Assembly (NCBI RefSeq): GCF_002998295.1
Contig: NZ_CP027226.1
Location: 1,721,892 to 1,785,891, forward strand
Direction of reading: 5' to 3'
DNA length: 64,000 bases
From: Fastidiosipila sanguinis
GTDB lineage: Bacteria > Bacillota > Clostridia > Saccharofermentanales > Fastidiosipilaceae
Below, piece by piece: positions 54,627 through 64,000 of the stretch; positions within the stretch are counted from its first letter, which is position 1, and the number at the start of each line of letters is the position of its first letter. Below the pieces are notes generated by a model, which was given only the letters and a program-made list of their open reading frames with translations, did not search any database and was not told the origin of the DNA. Position numbers and translations under genes: made by a program.

Positions 54627-56303
54627 ATGGATACATTCAAAAGATTATTTAGTTACAGCAAAAATTTAAGACTAAAATTGTTATGGAGTTTACTTGGAGC
54701 TTTCTTTAATTCCTTTGGACATGTCTTAATTTTTTATTATGCCTTTAATATTATCTTTGACCTCAAAGATTTAATCTTGAGCCAAGGTGCTACAGAGTTG
54801 AATTTATTTAATAATTCTATGTTTCCTTGGTGGAAGTTTTACTTGATTTTTGTAATTGCTATATTAACTGGAATAGGTAATGCTATTGAGCATTATTTAG
54901 GACATGATGTAGCATTTCAGGTTTTGGCCGATTTTAGAATTTTAGTATATGAAAAGATTAGAGATTTAGGTCCTGCAAGTCTAGATGGCCATGATAAAGC
55001 GAGTCTTTTAAAATTAATGAGTCAAGATATTGATCATATTGAAGTATTTTATGCACATACCATAGTTCCTATTGGACGTGTAATTACCTTTGCTATATCT
55101 ATACTTATAATGTATTGGCAGCTAGACTGGGTATTAGCTATTTTTATCACAATCTTTAGCCTGATGTATTTATTTATTTTCCCAAGATTTAAAAAAGCAA
55201 AGCTCGAGGAAAGTACTATAGCTAGTTCCAATGCCAAGAACAAATTAAACTCGACTTTAATAGAGTATGCAAAAGGCAAGGACACCATTATACAATTGGG
55301 TAAAGTTGATGCTAGTTTGACCAATTTAGAGAAGATACAAACTGAGGTTGAAATAAGTACAGCGGATAAAGCGAATGCTCAAAAAACCAGTGTAGATCTA
55401 AGTACAAATTATATTTATTTTACTTTTATACTTTTTTCAATAATTTTTTTCTGGAGATTAGGCTTCGCTAATAATTTAGCATATCTATTTATATTCCCAT
55501 TTTGCTTCGAGCCATATAAATCTCTAAGTAATTTGCCTATGACTTTAAGTACTGGAATTGATGCAGCCAAAAGATTATTTGCTTTTGTTGACCAGGAGGT
55601 ATTGATTGAAAAAGGAACAGTCGATGGTAAGGGAAGCTTGGATAAAATAGAAATTAATAACCTAGAATTTACATATCCAAGTAGAAGCAAAAAAGTTTTG
55701 CATGATTTTAATTTATTCATGAACAGTAGCGATAGGATAGGTATTTACGGTGCTAGTGGTATAGGCAAATCAACTTTAGCCAAGATTCTAATGAAATGGT
55801 ACCCTTACGAAAATGGTTCAATTAAGTTTAATGATATTGAGTTGAATGATCTGAAATTAACTTATATTCGAGATAACATTAACTACATGCCTCAAAAAGC
55901 AGATTTTTTCTCTGCTACGTTGCGTGAGAATATACTGTTAGGAAAAGAAGATATTTCTGACAATTATATATGGCAAATACTAGATAAATTAGATTTATCT
56001 AATCGTGTTAGTCGCTTGCCTAAGGGACTTGATACCATTATGGATCCAGATAATATGCCATTCTCAGCTGGGGAAAAGCAGCGCTTGGACTTAGCTAGAG
56101 TTTTAATTCACCCAGCAGATTTATTGATTTTGGATGAGCCGTTGAGTAACCTGGATGCTGTTAATGAGAATATAATTTTGGACTATATAGCTAAAGAGTA
56201 TGAAGGCATGGTTATAATAATTTCTCACAGAAAAGAGGCGTTTTCTATTTGTAATTCAATATATAAATTAGAAAATGGTAGCTTAATTACAGCTCGTGAT
56301 TAA
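54627..56303 (+). CDS. ABC exporter half-transporter (CydC/IrtB-like), second of pair
   Basis: This 558-residue protein has six membrane helices (about 15-300) plus an ATPase: Walker A GASGIGKST, Q-loop NYMPQKAD, signature FSAGEKQRLDLARV (SAGE in place of SGGQ), Walker B LLILDEPLSNLD and switch region IISHRKEAF. It is 35 bases after its partner and probably forms a heterodimer with it. It is the last gene of the iron operon. The pairing of two non-identical half-transporters fits IrtAB, YbtPQ or CydDC types. Confidence 0.82.
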   Translation: MDTFKRLFSYSKNLRLKLLWSLLGAFFNSFGHVLIFYYAFNIIFDLKDLILSQGATELNLFNNSMFPWWKFYLIFVIAILTGIGNAIEHYLGHDVAFQVLADFRILVYEKIRDLGPASLDGHDKASLLKLMSQDIDHIEVFYAHTIVPIGRVITFAISILIMYWQLDWVLAIFITIFSLMYLFIFPRFKKAKLEESTIASSNAKNKLNSTLIEYAKGKDTIIQLGKVDASLTNLEKIQTEVEISTADKANAQKTSVDLSTNYIYFTFILFSIIFFWRLGFANNLAYLFIFPFCFEPYKSLSNLPMTLSTGIDAAKRLFAFVDQEVLIEKGTVDGKGSLDKIEINNLEFTYPSRSKKVLHDFNLFMNSSDRIGIYGASGIGKSTLAKILMKWYPYENGSIKFNDIELNDLKLTYIRDNINYMPQKADFFSATLRENILLGKEDISDNYIWQILDKLDLSNRVSRLPKGLDTIMDPDNMPFSAGEKQRLDLARVLIHPADLLILDEPLSNLDAVNENIILDYIAKEYEGMVIIISHRKEAFSICNSIYKLENGSLITARD

Positions 56304-56314
56304 TGAATGGCTAA

Positions 56315-56446
56315 ATGCAAGAAGATTCAGCAAAAGAAGTTGGAAAAACTGGTGAATCTATCATAGTATTAATACTTGCAACTGCAATAACTCTAGTTGT
56401 TGTACAACTAGTCTTGTTACGAAAGAAACAAGAATCAGAAGAGTAG
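56315..56446 (+). pseudogene. orphan cell-wall sorting signal (remnant of a surface protein)
   Basis: A 43-codon frame encodes a short polar lead, GKTGES, a hydrophobic stretch (IIVLILATAITLVVVQLVLL) and a charged RKKQESEE tail, which is the C-terminal anchor of a sortase substrate without any N-terminal domain. An ATG happens to begin it but has no Shine-Dalgarno. It is likely the end of a deleted adhesin gene; the terminator after it is intact. Like the fragment at 25918, the motif lacks LP before KTG. Confidence 0.65.
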
Positions 56447-56475
56447 TACTTTAACAAATTGCATGTTAGAGAATG

Positions 56476-56510
56476 ATTAAGGGTGGTATTTGCCACCCTT
56501 AATTTATTTT
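56476..56510 (+). terminator. intrinsic terminator after the orphan sorting signal / iron operon
   Basis: A perfect 11-bp stem (56476-56486 with 56493-56503) with a 6-base loop, followed by a T-rich tail. Confidence 0.85.
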
Positions 56511-56571
56511 AGTTTTTATCAGCAAAGCTACTACAAAATTATTCCAATTTGCTATTCTATAAGAAATAGAA

Positions 56572-57384
56572 ATGAATAGAAATGAGACCAAGATGAGAAT
56601 AGATGATAGTTTAATTTTGGATTACCTGAGCGAACAAGATATTTCACAAGATTGGATTTTTTATAATCTAATTCCTGGAGAGCATAAATTTGAAGAACCA
56701 GAAGTTTCTCGATATGAACTTATGGATCTTAATGATTTAGTAAAGGACAACTTGATTAATTTCAGACCGTTGAATCAAGAGTTTTTTGATGAGATTTTTC
56801 CTGATTGGAGAAATACTTTTGAAAATGATTTGAATATTAGATTAATCGTTGGTTGCCCTTATCCATTTGATGCTATGACAAGGATAAAAGATGGTGAGCA
56901 AGTTATAATTTTTGACCTGAATAGGATTAATACTTCAGATCCAGATAACCTGATTATGAGTATTAGACGCTTAGTTACTCATGAACTATTTCATGCATTA
57001 TATGCGAAAGATTCTAGAGATGCCCAGGATATGGAGGATAAAGCTAATATAGATGCTAATGCTGCTTATCAAGATGAGCTTTTGCAATTAGTGTTTGATG
57101 AAGGTTTTGCCCACTATTTAAGTGTTGATGATATTCTAAAAGCAAATTATCAGAATTTCAGAGAAGAGCATTATCAACGTAACCTTTCCAAACTTAATAC
57201 TGCACTTGAGGAAAAAGATCCAGAAAAACAAAAACAATTTATGACTGAAGCAAGTGCGGGAAACTTTTTTGACAAGTTTGCTGCCATTACTGGTATGTTT
57301 ATTCTTATAGATAACGAAGCAAAGTTAGTAGAAATCTATAAAAACGGTTATGAGAAGTTTTTGGAAAATGCTCTAGAGCAGTAG
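56572..57384 (+). CDS. putative gluzincin-type zinc metallopeptidase
   Basis: The 270-residue protein has the zinc motif VTHELFHALYAKD (HExxH) at about residue 139 and, about 55 residues on, FDEGFAHYLSV, which fits the third zinc ligand glutamate of gluzincins (EGxAxYL pattern). There is no signal peptide or membrane helix, so it is probably cytoplasmic. It may belong to a DUF2268/DUF5700-like group. Two ATGs (56572 and 56593) are possible and neither has a strong ribosome site. It is a lone gene between two terminators. Confidence 0.68.
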   Translation: MNRNETKMRIDDSLILDYLSEQDISQDWIFYNLIPGEHKFEEPEVSRYELMDLNDLVKDNLINFRPLNQEFFDEIFPDWRNTFENDLNIRLIVGCPYPFDAMTRIKDGEQVIIFDLNRINTSDPDNLIMSIRRLVTHELFHALYAKDSRDAQDMEDKANIDANAAYQDELLQLVFDEGFAHYLSVDDILKANYQNFREEHYQRNLSKLNTALEEKDPEKQKQFMTEASAGNFFDKFAAITGMFILIDNEAKLVEIYKNGYEKFLENALEQ

Positions 57385-57421
57385 ACTTTTAATGTGTAAA
57401 TTTGTTTTTATAGTATATGAG

Positions 57422-57446
57422 GAGCAGTTAATGACTGCTCTTTTTT
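57422..57446 (+). terminator. intrinsic terminator of the metallopeptidase gene
   Basis: A perfect 7-bp stem (57422-57428 with 57434-57440), a 5-base loop and six T. Confidence 0.85.
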
Positions 57447-57735
57447 ATTGGAAACATAGATTATCTTTTTTATGATGTCTTACTCTGAAATTTCAAAAAT
57501 TTATACTAAATGAAAAATCGTTAGAATTACTAAAAATGAAAACATTTCTTTGTTGTATTTGTTGAGGAATAATTGAAAAATTACCTTAATTGTCTGTTTA
57601 GGCATAGATTTTAAGAGAAAAAATTGGCCCTACATCATAGTCAAAATTAGACTGAAAATAAATTAAAAATGAAAATAAAAAATCGTTGTATTATACTGAT
57701 CTTATCAAAGTTTAACCGTTTTTATAACTTGACGA

Positions 57736-57751
57736 TTAACCTAGAGGTTAA
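57736..57751. promoter_or_regulatory. inverted repeat just upstream of the giant surface-protein gene
   Basis: TTAACC (57736-57741) and GGTTAA (57746-57751) surround TAGA, and a related TTTAACC half-site lies at 57711-57717. It ends a few bases before the GGGGGG ribosome site. The rest of 57447-57735 is AT-rich leader with no gene. It could be an operator or a leader hairpin that hides the start. Confidence 0.4.
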
Positions 57752-57766
57752 ATAGGGGGGCGAAAA

Positions 57767-60700
57767 ATGAATAAAAATAGAGAACGTTTAGTGTCATTCT
57801 TACTAGCTTTTTTGATGACGCTAAATTTTTTACCTATTCAGACAATTATAGCTTTAGATGATATTGTAGAGCCTAAAGATATTTTTGCATATCAAGAGTC
57901 TGAAGAGGGCATAGTAATAACAGGTTTCAAGGATGGTATGGAGAGAAAAGAAATAACCATACCTTCTTTTATTGAAGAAAAACCTGTTGTAAAAATCGCT
58001 GATAAAGCATTTATCCAAAAAGGATTGACAAGTGTCCAAATTGGAGAAGGTGTTAAAGAAATTGGAGAATCAGCTTTTGCAGGTAATAAAATTTCATTCT
58101 TGAATTTCACGGATAGATTAGAAAAAATCGGAAATTCTGCATTTAGAGATAATTTACTTACAGATCTAAATACAAAAGCTGTTGCAACAATTGGTGAGCG
58201 TGCTTTTGCAAATAACAAGCTAAACAATATAGTTGTTGGACAAGTCACTACAATTGGCGATTATGCTTTTAGCCATAATAATTTAACTAGTGTAAATATA
58301 GGTGGAAGCGTACAAAATTACGGAACAGGAGTTTTTGCTAACAACAACAGATATGTACTAGTAAAAACTGAAAATCCACTTATTAAAACAGAGGCTATAG
58401 AAAATGCTTTTGGTCAAGTCGTAAATCCTGTACTTGTTACAGTTCACCATGTAGATAAAGATACAAAAGAGCAAATTATTTCAGATACTGTAATTGGTGA
58501 TGACTATGACAAATTAGATGGAATAATTCTCTTAGGAGAAGAGAAAACATTTAAGCCTGATCAAATTTCTGGTTATGTAGCTGTAGAGCAAGAAATTAAA
58601 TTCACCCCAGATTCAACCAACTACGAAATTACTGTTGAGTATAAAAATGTAAAACAAGAACCAAAGATTGAAGTTGCAAAGAGACCATATATTGCAAAAG
58701 ATGGTGATGGTTCAAAAGAAAATCTTTTAACATTCGTTAAAGCAACTGATCTAGATGGCAAGGACATCAGTGATAGAATCACAATTAATACAGAGAGTGT
58801 TGATACTAGTGTAGATGGTGCCAAATATAAAGTTGTTTATAGCGTAGAAGATGATTATGGAAATGTAGCACAAAGAGAAATTACCTTCAGTATTGGTAGA
58901 GACTGGTTTGAGTTCCCAATTGGAAAAGGTTGGGTCCTTGGCGACTTTACTTATGATGGAAATAAAGTCATCGGTTTCTCCGAATCTGGTTTAAAGAAAG
59001 TAGAAACCCAAAAAGAACTCGTTTTACCTCATATAAATCCAAATGATGGTAGTACTGTTATTGATACAGTTGCTGACAACAATGAGAACAATTCCTTTAG
59101 AAGTAGAGCCTTAACTTCAGTAAGCGATTATCAATCCAATATTAAAGTAATCGAAGGTGAAGGTGCAAACTGGATTTCAGGTTATAGATCTCAAGGTGCA
59201 TTTAAGGGCAATAGCATCTCTACTATTGATTTGAAGAATGTAGAAAGAATTGGTTCTTATGCTTTCCAAAATAATAAAATTACAGAACTTAAGTTGGAAA
59301 AACTAAATTATATTGGACACCATGCTTTCCAAGGTAACCAGATAGAAAAAATTGAATCTACTGACTTACCTAATGTTGAATATGTGGGTCAATTAGGATT
59401 TGTAGATAATAAACTAACAAAAGTTCATATGCCTAAACTTAAAGAGGCTGAATATGTATCATTCTGGGAAAACCAAATAGCAGATGCTAATTTCCCTATG
59501 CTTGAAAAAGTTGGAAATGGAGCATTTTTATCCAACCGAATTACAGAAGTTACCCAAAATAATTTCCCTAATTTGAAATATATTGATGAAAGAGCTTTCA
59601 ATAACAACAAGATAACAAAAATTGAAATACCAAATGTAGTGGTATTAGAAGCCGCATTTAGTGGCAATCCTGATTCTGTTATGGATCTAAATTTCCCTAA
59701 TTTAGAGCAATTGGGAAGTAAAGCTTTAGCAAGTAGAGATATTAAAGAAATAAATCTACCAAAGGTTAAAGAAATAGCAGGCGATGCCTTCGTCAATAAT
59801 CCTGGTTCAGAAGAGTGGGATAATAAGGTTGTAGTTTGGGCTGAAAAATCAATAAAGAGCGGAAGTACCTATATAGTTAATCCTAAGAAATTTGAAAGCG
59901 GTGCTTGGACTGAAGATGACTTCACTTGGGATCCAGAAAATCCTGAGAGAGTAACAGGTTTAAGCAATACTGGTGCTTTAAGATTAGCAGAGAATAATTC
60001 TGAATTAGTTTTACCAGCTAGAGCAAAAATAGTAGGTCCAGGTGCTTTCCAAGCTAAGAGAATTAAGTCTGTTTATGGACCAAACATTGAAGATATAGAG
60101 TGGGCAGGTTTTTATAATAATCAACTAACAGATATTAATAATAGCTTCCCTAATTTGAAGAAGATATCTGGTAAATATGCATTTGAAAGAAACAACTTAA
60201 CAGATCTTAAATTAGATCGAGTAGAAAGTATTGCTCAAGAAGCTTTTGCAAGCAATAAAATAACAAGCGTAAATTTACCTAGTGTTAAAAATATTGAGGA
60301 GAAAGCTTTTGAGTTTAACTCTGTAAGTTCTTTAGAATTACCTAAAGTTGAGAACATAGGTAAAGAAGCTTTTGCGGATAACTCTTTAACAGAACTTTCT
60401 CTTCCTGAAGTTAGAAATATTGGGCTTGCAGCATTTGCTAGAATTAGAAAATCTAGTGCGAATGCATCAAACAGAGGCTATCCAGAGGGAACTATAAATG
60501 GATATCAAGATAAAGGTTTAAAGAAATTAGATGCTCCTAATCTAGATACCTTAGAAGACCTAGCTTTTGCAGGAAGTAAGATAGAAGATCTAAACGCTCC
60601 TAAACTTAGAGTGGTAAAAAGACGTGCCCTCGATGGAAATAAAATTCCAGAGATAAATTCAACAGCGTTAGAAGAAGTTGGATATAGAGGACTAGCTGGC

Positions 60701-63700
60701 AACAGCTTGACTAGCTTGAGCCAAAAGAATTTAGTGAAAATTGATTCAAGTGCGTTTGCAAACAACAAGATCAGTGAAGTCTATGTAAGTGATAAATTAA
60801 CTGATTTAGCTAATGATGCATTCAATGGTAATAGATCTAAAAACTCAATTGCGCAAGAAACTAGAATCTTCATAGATGATTACAAGAATCCTCATGATCT
60901 GAAAGATGGTATTGTCAATGGTCAACGTCAACATATTGTTAACCCAACTAAGGTAACAGTCGATTATGTCGATACTGAAGGAAACAAGATAGCTGAAACT
61001 ATAAATGAATATATCCTAGAAGAAAAAACTTATAAAGCAATTCATAAGTTCAATTACAAGGTTGATAAGGAAGAAATCACAGTACCTGATAACAGACAAA
61101 TTAACCATGTTAAATTTACTTATACTAAATTAGGATATGAGAATAAACAAACTAATGGTATAGAAATATTCCAAACTAACGAAATTGATAAGAATACAGG
61201 TGCAGCCAAAGAGCAATACTATATCGGCGAGGTTATGACTACTAGAGCTTATCTCGATTTAACTGGTATAGATACCTCATATAATAAAGGCAAGCTCAAG
61301 ATATTCTTTGACCCTAAATTTATAGACAAAGATTCTATTAGTATCCCACCTGCAAATACTATCAAAAACTATGAAGTAAAAGATGGTGTTATAGAAATTA
61401 ATTTAATTCAAATTTCTGGTGGTGATCAATTAGATATACCTATCAACTGGAAATTCAAAAAGTATGTAACTCCAGATAAGCATAGAGAAGAGATAAATTA
61501 TCTATTCGAGAATGACGGTGAAGTTTACTCAGTTGCTAAACCTATTTATCTAGAAGGTTACTACAACAAACCAAGTCTAGTTAAGAGAAGCCCATTAAAC
61601 TTACCAGACTATAACTATGGTGGTTTAAGAGACTATGACAATGGACCTAGATTCATGGGTGTATTGGATGAGTATGTCGAGGAATCAGGTAAAAGAGGCT
61701 ACCATGTAAGTGAAGCTAGACCAGTCAAGTACTACTTCACAATATCAAGTTTAGATAGATATGTAGAGAGTGGAACTATCACTGATACTCTACCAACTTA
61801 TATAGCTGTTGATAAAAATGGAGTAGAAAGTGAAAGAACTGCTGTATTTGATCCAGAGTTGAACCCAGCTTGGAGTTTGAATGGAGATAAAGTCTCACAA
61901 AACAAACACTTTGGTAAAACCCTGAATCCAGGTACTTTCTTTGAGCCGCTATACTTAAGTTTCCCAGATCTGAAATCTGGATACAACGTATACAATAAGG
62001 CTGAAGTAGAACTTGTACCTTATGACAAAGGTAATAAAGAAGAAAATATGACATCTTCTGATGACTTAAGCATGTATACAGGTTTCTATGCACCTATACA
62101 AGAAGATGGTGATCCTAGATTAGATAAGATGAGTAAGGGTCCTAGATCCAATGGTATCAATGCTTACTTCTATGACACACCAGAAGATAGGGCAAAAGTT
62201 ATACCTTATAGAATACGAATTTCATCTGGAGCTAGACTGACTGATTTTAAAGATCTTACAGCTACAGACTATGATCTAGATGAGAGACTATATTACTATG
62301 GAGTATCATTCCCAAGAAATGATCACACAGCTGGTGGTGTTGAGCTAACAGTTCTAGCCATGAAACAAAATGGCGAGAAGTTGGACCCAGCAAATGACAC
62401 AGTTCTTGAAGAACATAAAATCACTGCTGATACCAAAAATTCAATAGTATTTGATAGTACACATGCTAAAGATATTGATTATATCCACATAATCTTGCCT
62501 GAAGATCACATACTATTTGCTGCGTTGGAAGTAGATATAAATACTAAGTTGAGAAATCCAGAAAATAGTGTTTACGATCCGACAGCAAATTCTAATAAGA
62601 ATATCTTTGTCAACAATGCTGTTATGGCAGGTAACCTTTACAAAAAAGGTACTGACCAAATAGTATCAAGACGTGGTGACATTAAAGATGATAAGGGTAG
62701 ACTTGTAAGTGAATATAAAGAAGAATGGGATAATATACCAGGTACTTTCATTTGGGGAGACAAATCTGAAACCCAAGTTAGAGACTATGAAGGATATATT
62801 AGCGTAGTTAAAACTCAGACTTATCCTAAGACTAGCCACAGAGCAGTTTATCCACTAGAGACTGGAAACTATAACTTAAGATTATCCCCAGGAGTCAAGG
62901 GAACTGATTTTGATGGTGATGTTGTAAATCAACCACTAGATAATTTTGAAATGATAGACCTACTACCAAAAGGTATAGCTATCCAAAATGACGGAATAGT
63001 TATGTCAGATGGATTTGCCCAAAGTGGTGGTAAGTATGAAATCATAAATGACTATCAAGGTACAGGTAGAACTGCTATCAAATTCACTGCAGAGACCTTG
63101 AAAGCTAAAGTTTATGATATAGCTACAATCAAGACTATGGTTGACTATGAGACACCAGAAGGATATGTAACAAATGAAGTTTATGTAACCTTCGATAATG
63201 ACAAGATCACTAAGATGGGAGTGAAAAAATCTCCAGTTGGTGATGATTCTGGTCGTGAATGGCTACATGATGAAGTTAGCTTCAGAATGCAAAAAGTCAG
63301 AGAAATGTCAGCAAGAAAATACATCAAGAAAGAAACTGACCTTGCATGGTCAATGGATGGTATATACACAGAATCTGAAGGTAAATTTGATTACAAACTT
63401 TCATTAATCAATAACCTTGATTCCGAAAGAACTAATATTGATATTGTTGACTTCTTACCATACTTAAATGACGTAAGCATTCAAGAAGAAAATATTGGTA
63501 ATGGCAAGAGACCTGCTAGAGGCACTGAGTTTGAAAACAAATTTGATCTAACTAGAGAGGTTAAGGCTCCAAAAGGATACAAGGTCACATACTGGAACTC
63601 AGATACTCCTATTGACTACAAGGGTAAATCTGCCGATGCAATTATAGAAGAATTGACCTGGTCAGATGCTCCAGCAGCAAATACAAGAGCTATTAGGATT

Positions 63701-64000
63701 ACTGCAGTTGATGGTACAAAACTTGCAGGTAACAGTAGACTTGATGTTGAAGTTCCAATGCTAGCTCCAAAGAATGATATAACAAATGATTATGAGTTAT
63801 CTGGTAAGAGAGCTTGGAACTCCTTTGTAAGAAATGATGATCAGACAATTAGATTTGTTGAGCCTAACAAAGTTTGGAACTCACTTACACCTCCAACAGG
63901 TACAGTAACCTTAACTAAGTTTGGACAAGAAGGTTTGGTAGCTAATAATCCAAATCTAGAGTCTAAGCCATTAGCAGGAGTTAAATTCCAAGCAAAAGAT
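57767..64000 (+). CDS. giant leucine-rich-repeat surface protein, N-terminal 2078 codons (gene runs off the window)
   Basis: The frame is open from ATG 57767 to the last base. Residues 1-29 form a signal peptide (SFLLAFLMTLNFLPIQTIIA). BspA-type leucine-rich repeats fill about 42-211, 382-692 and 709-1035, with units such as LTSVNIGGSV, IGDYAFSHNN and IEEKAFEFN. MucBP-like domains lie near 220-295 (VTVHHVDKDTKEQIISD) and 1062-1122 (VTVDYVDTEGNKIAETI), and an Ig-like DUF5011-type domain near 296-376. About 920 residues of beta-rich modules follow, containing prealbumin/DUF11-like phrases. From about 2041 a SpaA-like module starts (TVTLTKFGQEG, PLAGVKFQAKD), which usually carries an isopeptide bond. 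It is probably a wall-anchored adhesin; the anchor would be beyond the window. GGGGGG lies 5 bases upstream of the ATG. Confidence 0.9.
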   Translation, partial: MNKNRERLVSFLLAFLMTLNFLPIQTIIALDDIVEPKDIFAYQESEEGIVITGFKDGMERKEITIPSFIEEKPVVKIADKAFIQKGLTSVQIGEGVKEIGESAFAGNKISFLNFTDRLEKIGNSAFRDNLLTDLNTKAVATIGERAFANNKLNNIVVGQVTTIGDYAFSHNNLTSVNIGGSVQNYGTGVFANNNRYVLVKTENPLIKTEAIENAFGQVVNPVLVTVHHVDKDTKEQIISDTVIGDDYDKLDGIILLGEEKTFKPDQISGYVAVEQEIKFTPDSTNYEITVEYKNVKQEPKIEVAKRPYIAKDGDGSKENLLTFVKATDLDGKDISDRITINTESVDTSVDGAKYKVVYSVEDDYGNVAQREITFSIGRDWFEFPIGKGWVLGDFTYDGNKVIGFSESGLKKVETQKELVLPHINPNDGSTVIDTVADNNENNSFRSRALTSVSDYQSNIKVIEGEGANWISGYRSQGAFKGNSISTIDLKNVERIGSYAFQNNKITELKLEKLNYIGHHAFQGNQIEKIESTDLPNVEYVGQLGFVDNKLTKVHMPKLKEAEYVSFWENQIADANFPMLEKVGNGAFLSNRITEVTQNNFPNLKYIDERAFNNNKITKIEIPNVVVLEAAFSGNPDSVMDLNFPNLEQLGSKALASRDIKEINLPKVKEIAGDAFVNNPGSEEWDNKVVVWAEKSIKSGSTYIVNPKKFESGAWTEDDFTWDPENPERVTGLSNTGALRLAENNSELVLPARAKIVGPGAFQAKRIKSVYGPNIEDIEWAGFYNNQLTDINNSFPNLKKISGKYAFERNNLTDLKLDRVESIAQEAFASNKITSVNLPSVKNIEEKAFEFNSVSSLELPKVENIGKEAFADNSLTELSLPEVRNIGLAAFARIRKSSANASNRGYPEGTINGYQDKGLKKLDAPNLDTLEDLAFAGSKIEDLNAPKLRVVKRRALDGNKIPEINSTALEEVGYRGLAGNSLTSLSQKNLVKIDSSAFANNKISEVYVSDKLTDLANDAFNGNRSKNSIAQETRIFIDDYKNPHDLKDGIVNGQRQHIVNPTKVTVDYVDTEGNKIAETINEYILEEKTYKAIHKFNYKVDKEEITVPDNRQINHVKFTYTKLGYENKQTNGIEIFQTNEIDKNTGAAKEQYYIGEVMTTRAYLDLTGIDTSYNKGKLKIFFDPKFIDKDSISIPPANTIKNYEVKDGVIEINLIQISGGDQLDIPINWKFKKYVTPDKHREEINYLFENDGEVYSVAKPIYLEGYYNKPSLVKRSPLNLPDYNYGGLRDYDNGPRFMGVLDEYVEESGKRGYHVSEARPVKYYFTISSLDRYVESGTITDTLPTYIAVDKNGVESERTAVFDPELNPAWSLNGDKVSQNKHFGKTLNPGTFFEPLYLSFPDLKSGYNVYNKAEVELVPYDKGNKEENMTSSDDLSMYTGFYAPIQEDGDPRLDKMSKGPRSNGINAYFYDTPEDRAKVIPYRIRISSGARLTDFKDLTATDYDLDERLYYYGVSFPRNDHTAGGVELTVLAMKQNGEKLDPANDTVLEEHKITADTKNSIVFDSTHAKDIDYIHIILPEDHILFAALEVDINTKLRNPENSVYDPTANSNKNIFVNNAVMAGNLYKKGTDQIVSRRGDIKDDKGRLVSEYKEEWDNIPGTFIWGDKSETQVRDYEGYISVVKTQTYPKTSHRAVYPLETGNYNLRLSPGVKGTDFDGDVVNQPLDNFEMIDLLPKGIAIQNDGIVMSDGFAQSGGKYEIINDYQGTGRTAIKFTAETLKAKVYDIATIKTMVDYETPEGYVTNEVYVTFDNDKITKMGVKKSPVGDDSGREWLHDEVSFRMQKVREMSARKYIKKETDLAWSMDGIYTESEGKFDYKLSLINNLDSERTNIDIVDFLPYLNDVSIQEENIGNGKRPARGTEFENKFDLTREVKAPKGYKVTYWNSDTPIDYKGKSADAIIEELTWSDAPAANTRAIRITAVDGTKLAGNSRLDVEVPMLAPKNDITNDYELSGKRAWNSFVRNDDQTIRFVEPNKVWNSLTPPTGTVTLTKFGQEGLVANNPNLESKPLAGVKFQAKD

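Noticed and set aside
52843..56303. Calling the exporter pair cydDC outright
   Set aside because: One loop motif fits CydD, but no cydAB genes are in view and the operon context is iron uptake, so only a family-level call is made.

Overview
The window is 64 kb of low-GC, densely packed bacterial DNA. Purine-rich Shine-Dalgarno sites, U-tailed hairpin terminators, a DnaD/DnaC-type helicase-loading pair, a VanY-type peptidase and sortase-type cell-wall anchors point to a Bacillota (Firmicutes). A host-associated anaerobic or microaerophilic lineage is my inference. No rRNA, tRNA, CRISPR array, phage structural gene or integrase was recognised.

Layout. 1-11.2 kb is housekeeping: the tail of an AraC-type regulator with an apparent A9 frameshift, a fused phosphoglycerate kinase/triosephosphate isomerase, a VanY-like peptidase with a membrane protein, a DnaD-like/DnaC-like/AcpS cluster, ribosomal protein L28, UppP, a short prepilin peptidase and a GMP synthase whose glutaminase domain is truncated. 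11.4-41.9 kb is a defence-rich accessory island between guaA and trhO. It holds a BcgI-like nuclease-methylase gene split by an IS3-family element, its specificity gene, a DUF6414-like plus AAA+ ATPase pair, an AlbA/Schlafen-type gene between 53-bp direct repeats, a GmrSD-like type IV restriction gene, a Sel1 gene joined to the tail of a surface protein, an ABC-2 export cassette lying between a PH-domain gene and a decayed partial copy of it, and a four-gene type III restriction-modification operon with an extra SNF2-like helicase and a DUF4391-like protein.

42-57.4 kb carries trhO, whose terminator loop holds a second IS3-family element, then two alpha/beta hydrolases, a lipoprotein, a pyruvate oxidase, and a five-gene operon for a FecBCD-type iron importer plus a heterodimeric ABC exporter. 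These are followed by an orphan cell-wall sorting signal and a gluzincin-type metallopeptidase. From 57.8 kb to the window edge runs the first 2078 codons of a giant leucine-rich-repeat surface protein.

How it fits together. Replication, cell-wall lipid recycling and glycolysis genes form a conserved backbone. Between guaA and trhO many antiviral genes have accumulated, with signs of turnover: two IS elements with 3-bp target duplications, truncated gene copies, and short tandem duplications in intergenic DNA. The 42-64 kb half looks like host interface: iron uptake, peroxide-forming pyruvate oxidation and wall-anchored adhesins. The best candidates for something poorly described are the DUF6414-like/AAA+ pair and the helicase-DUF4391-Mod-Res operon. 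Family names were assigned by reading motifs; no database search was run.
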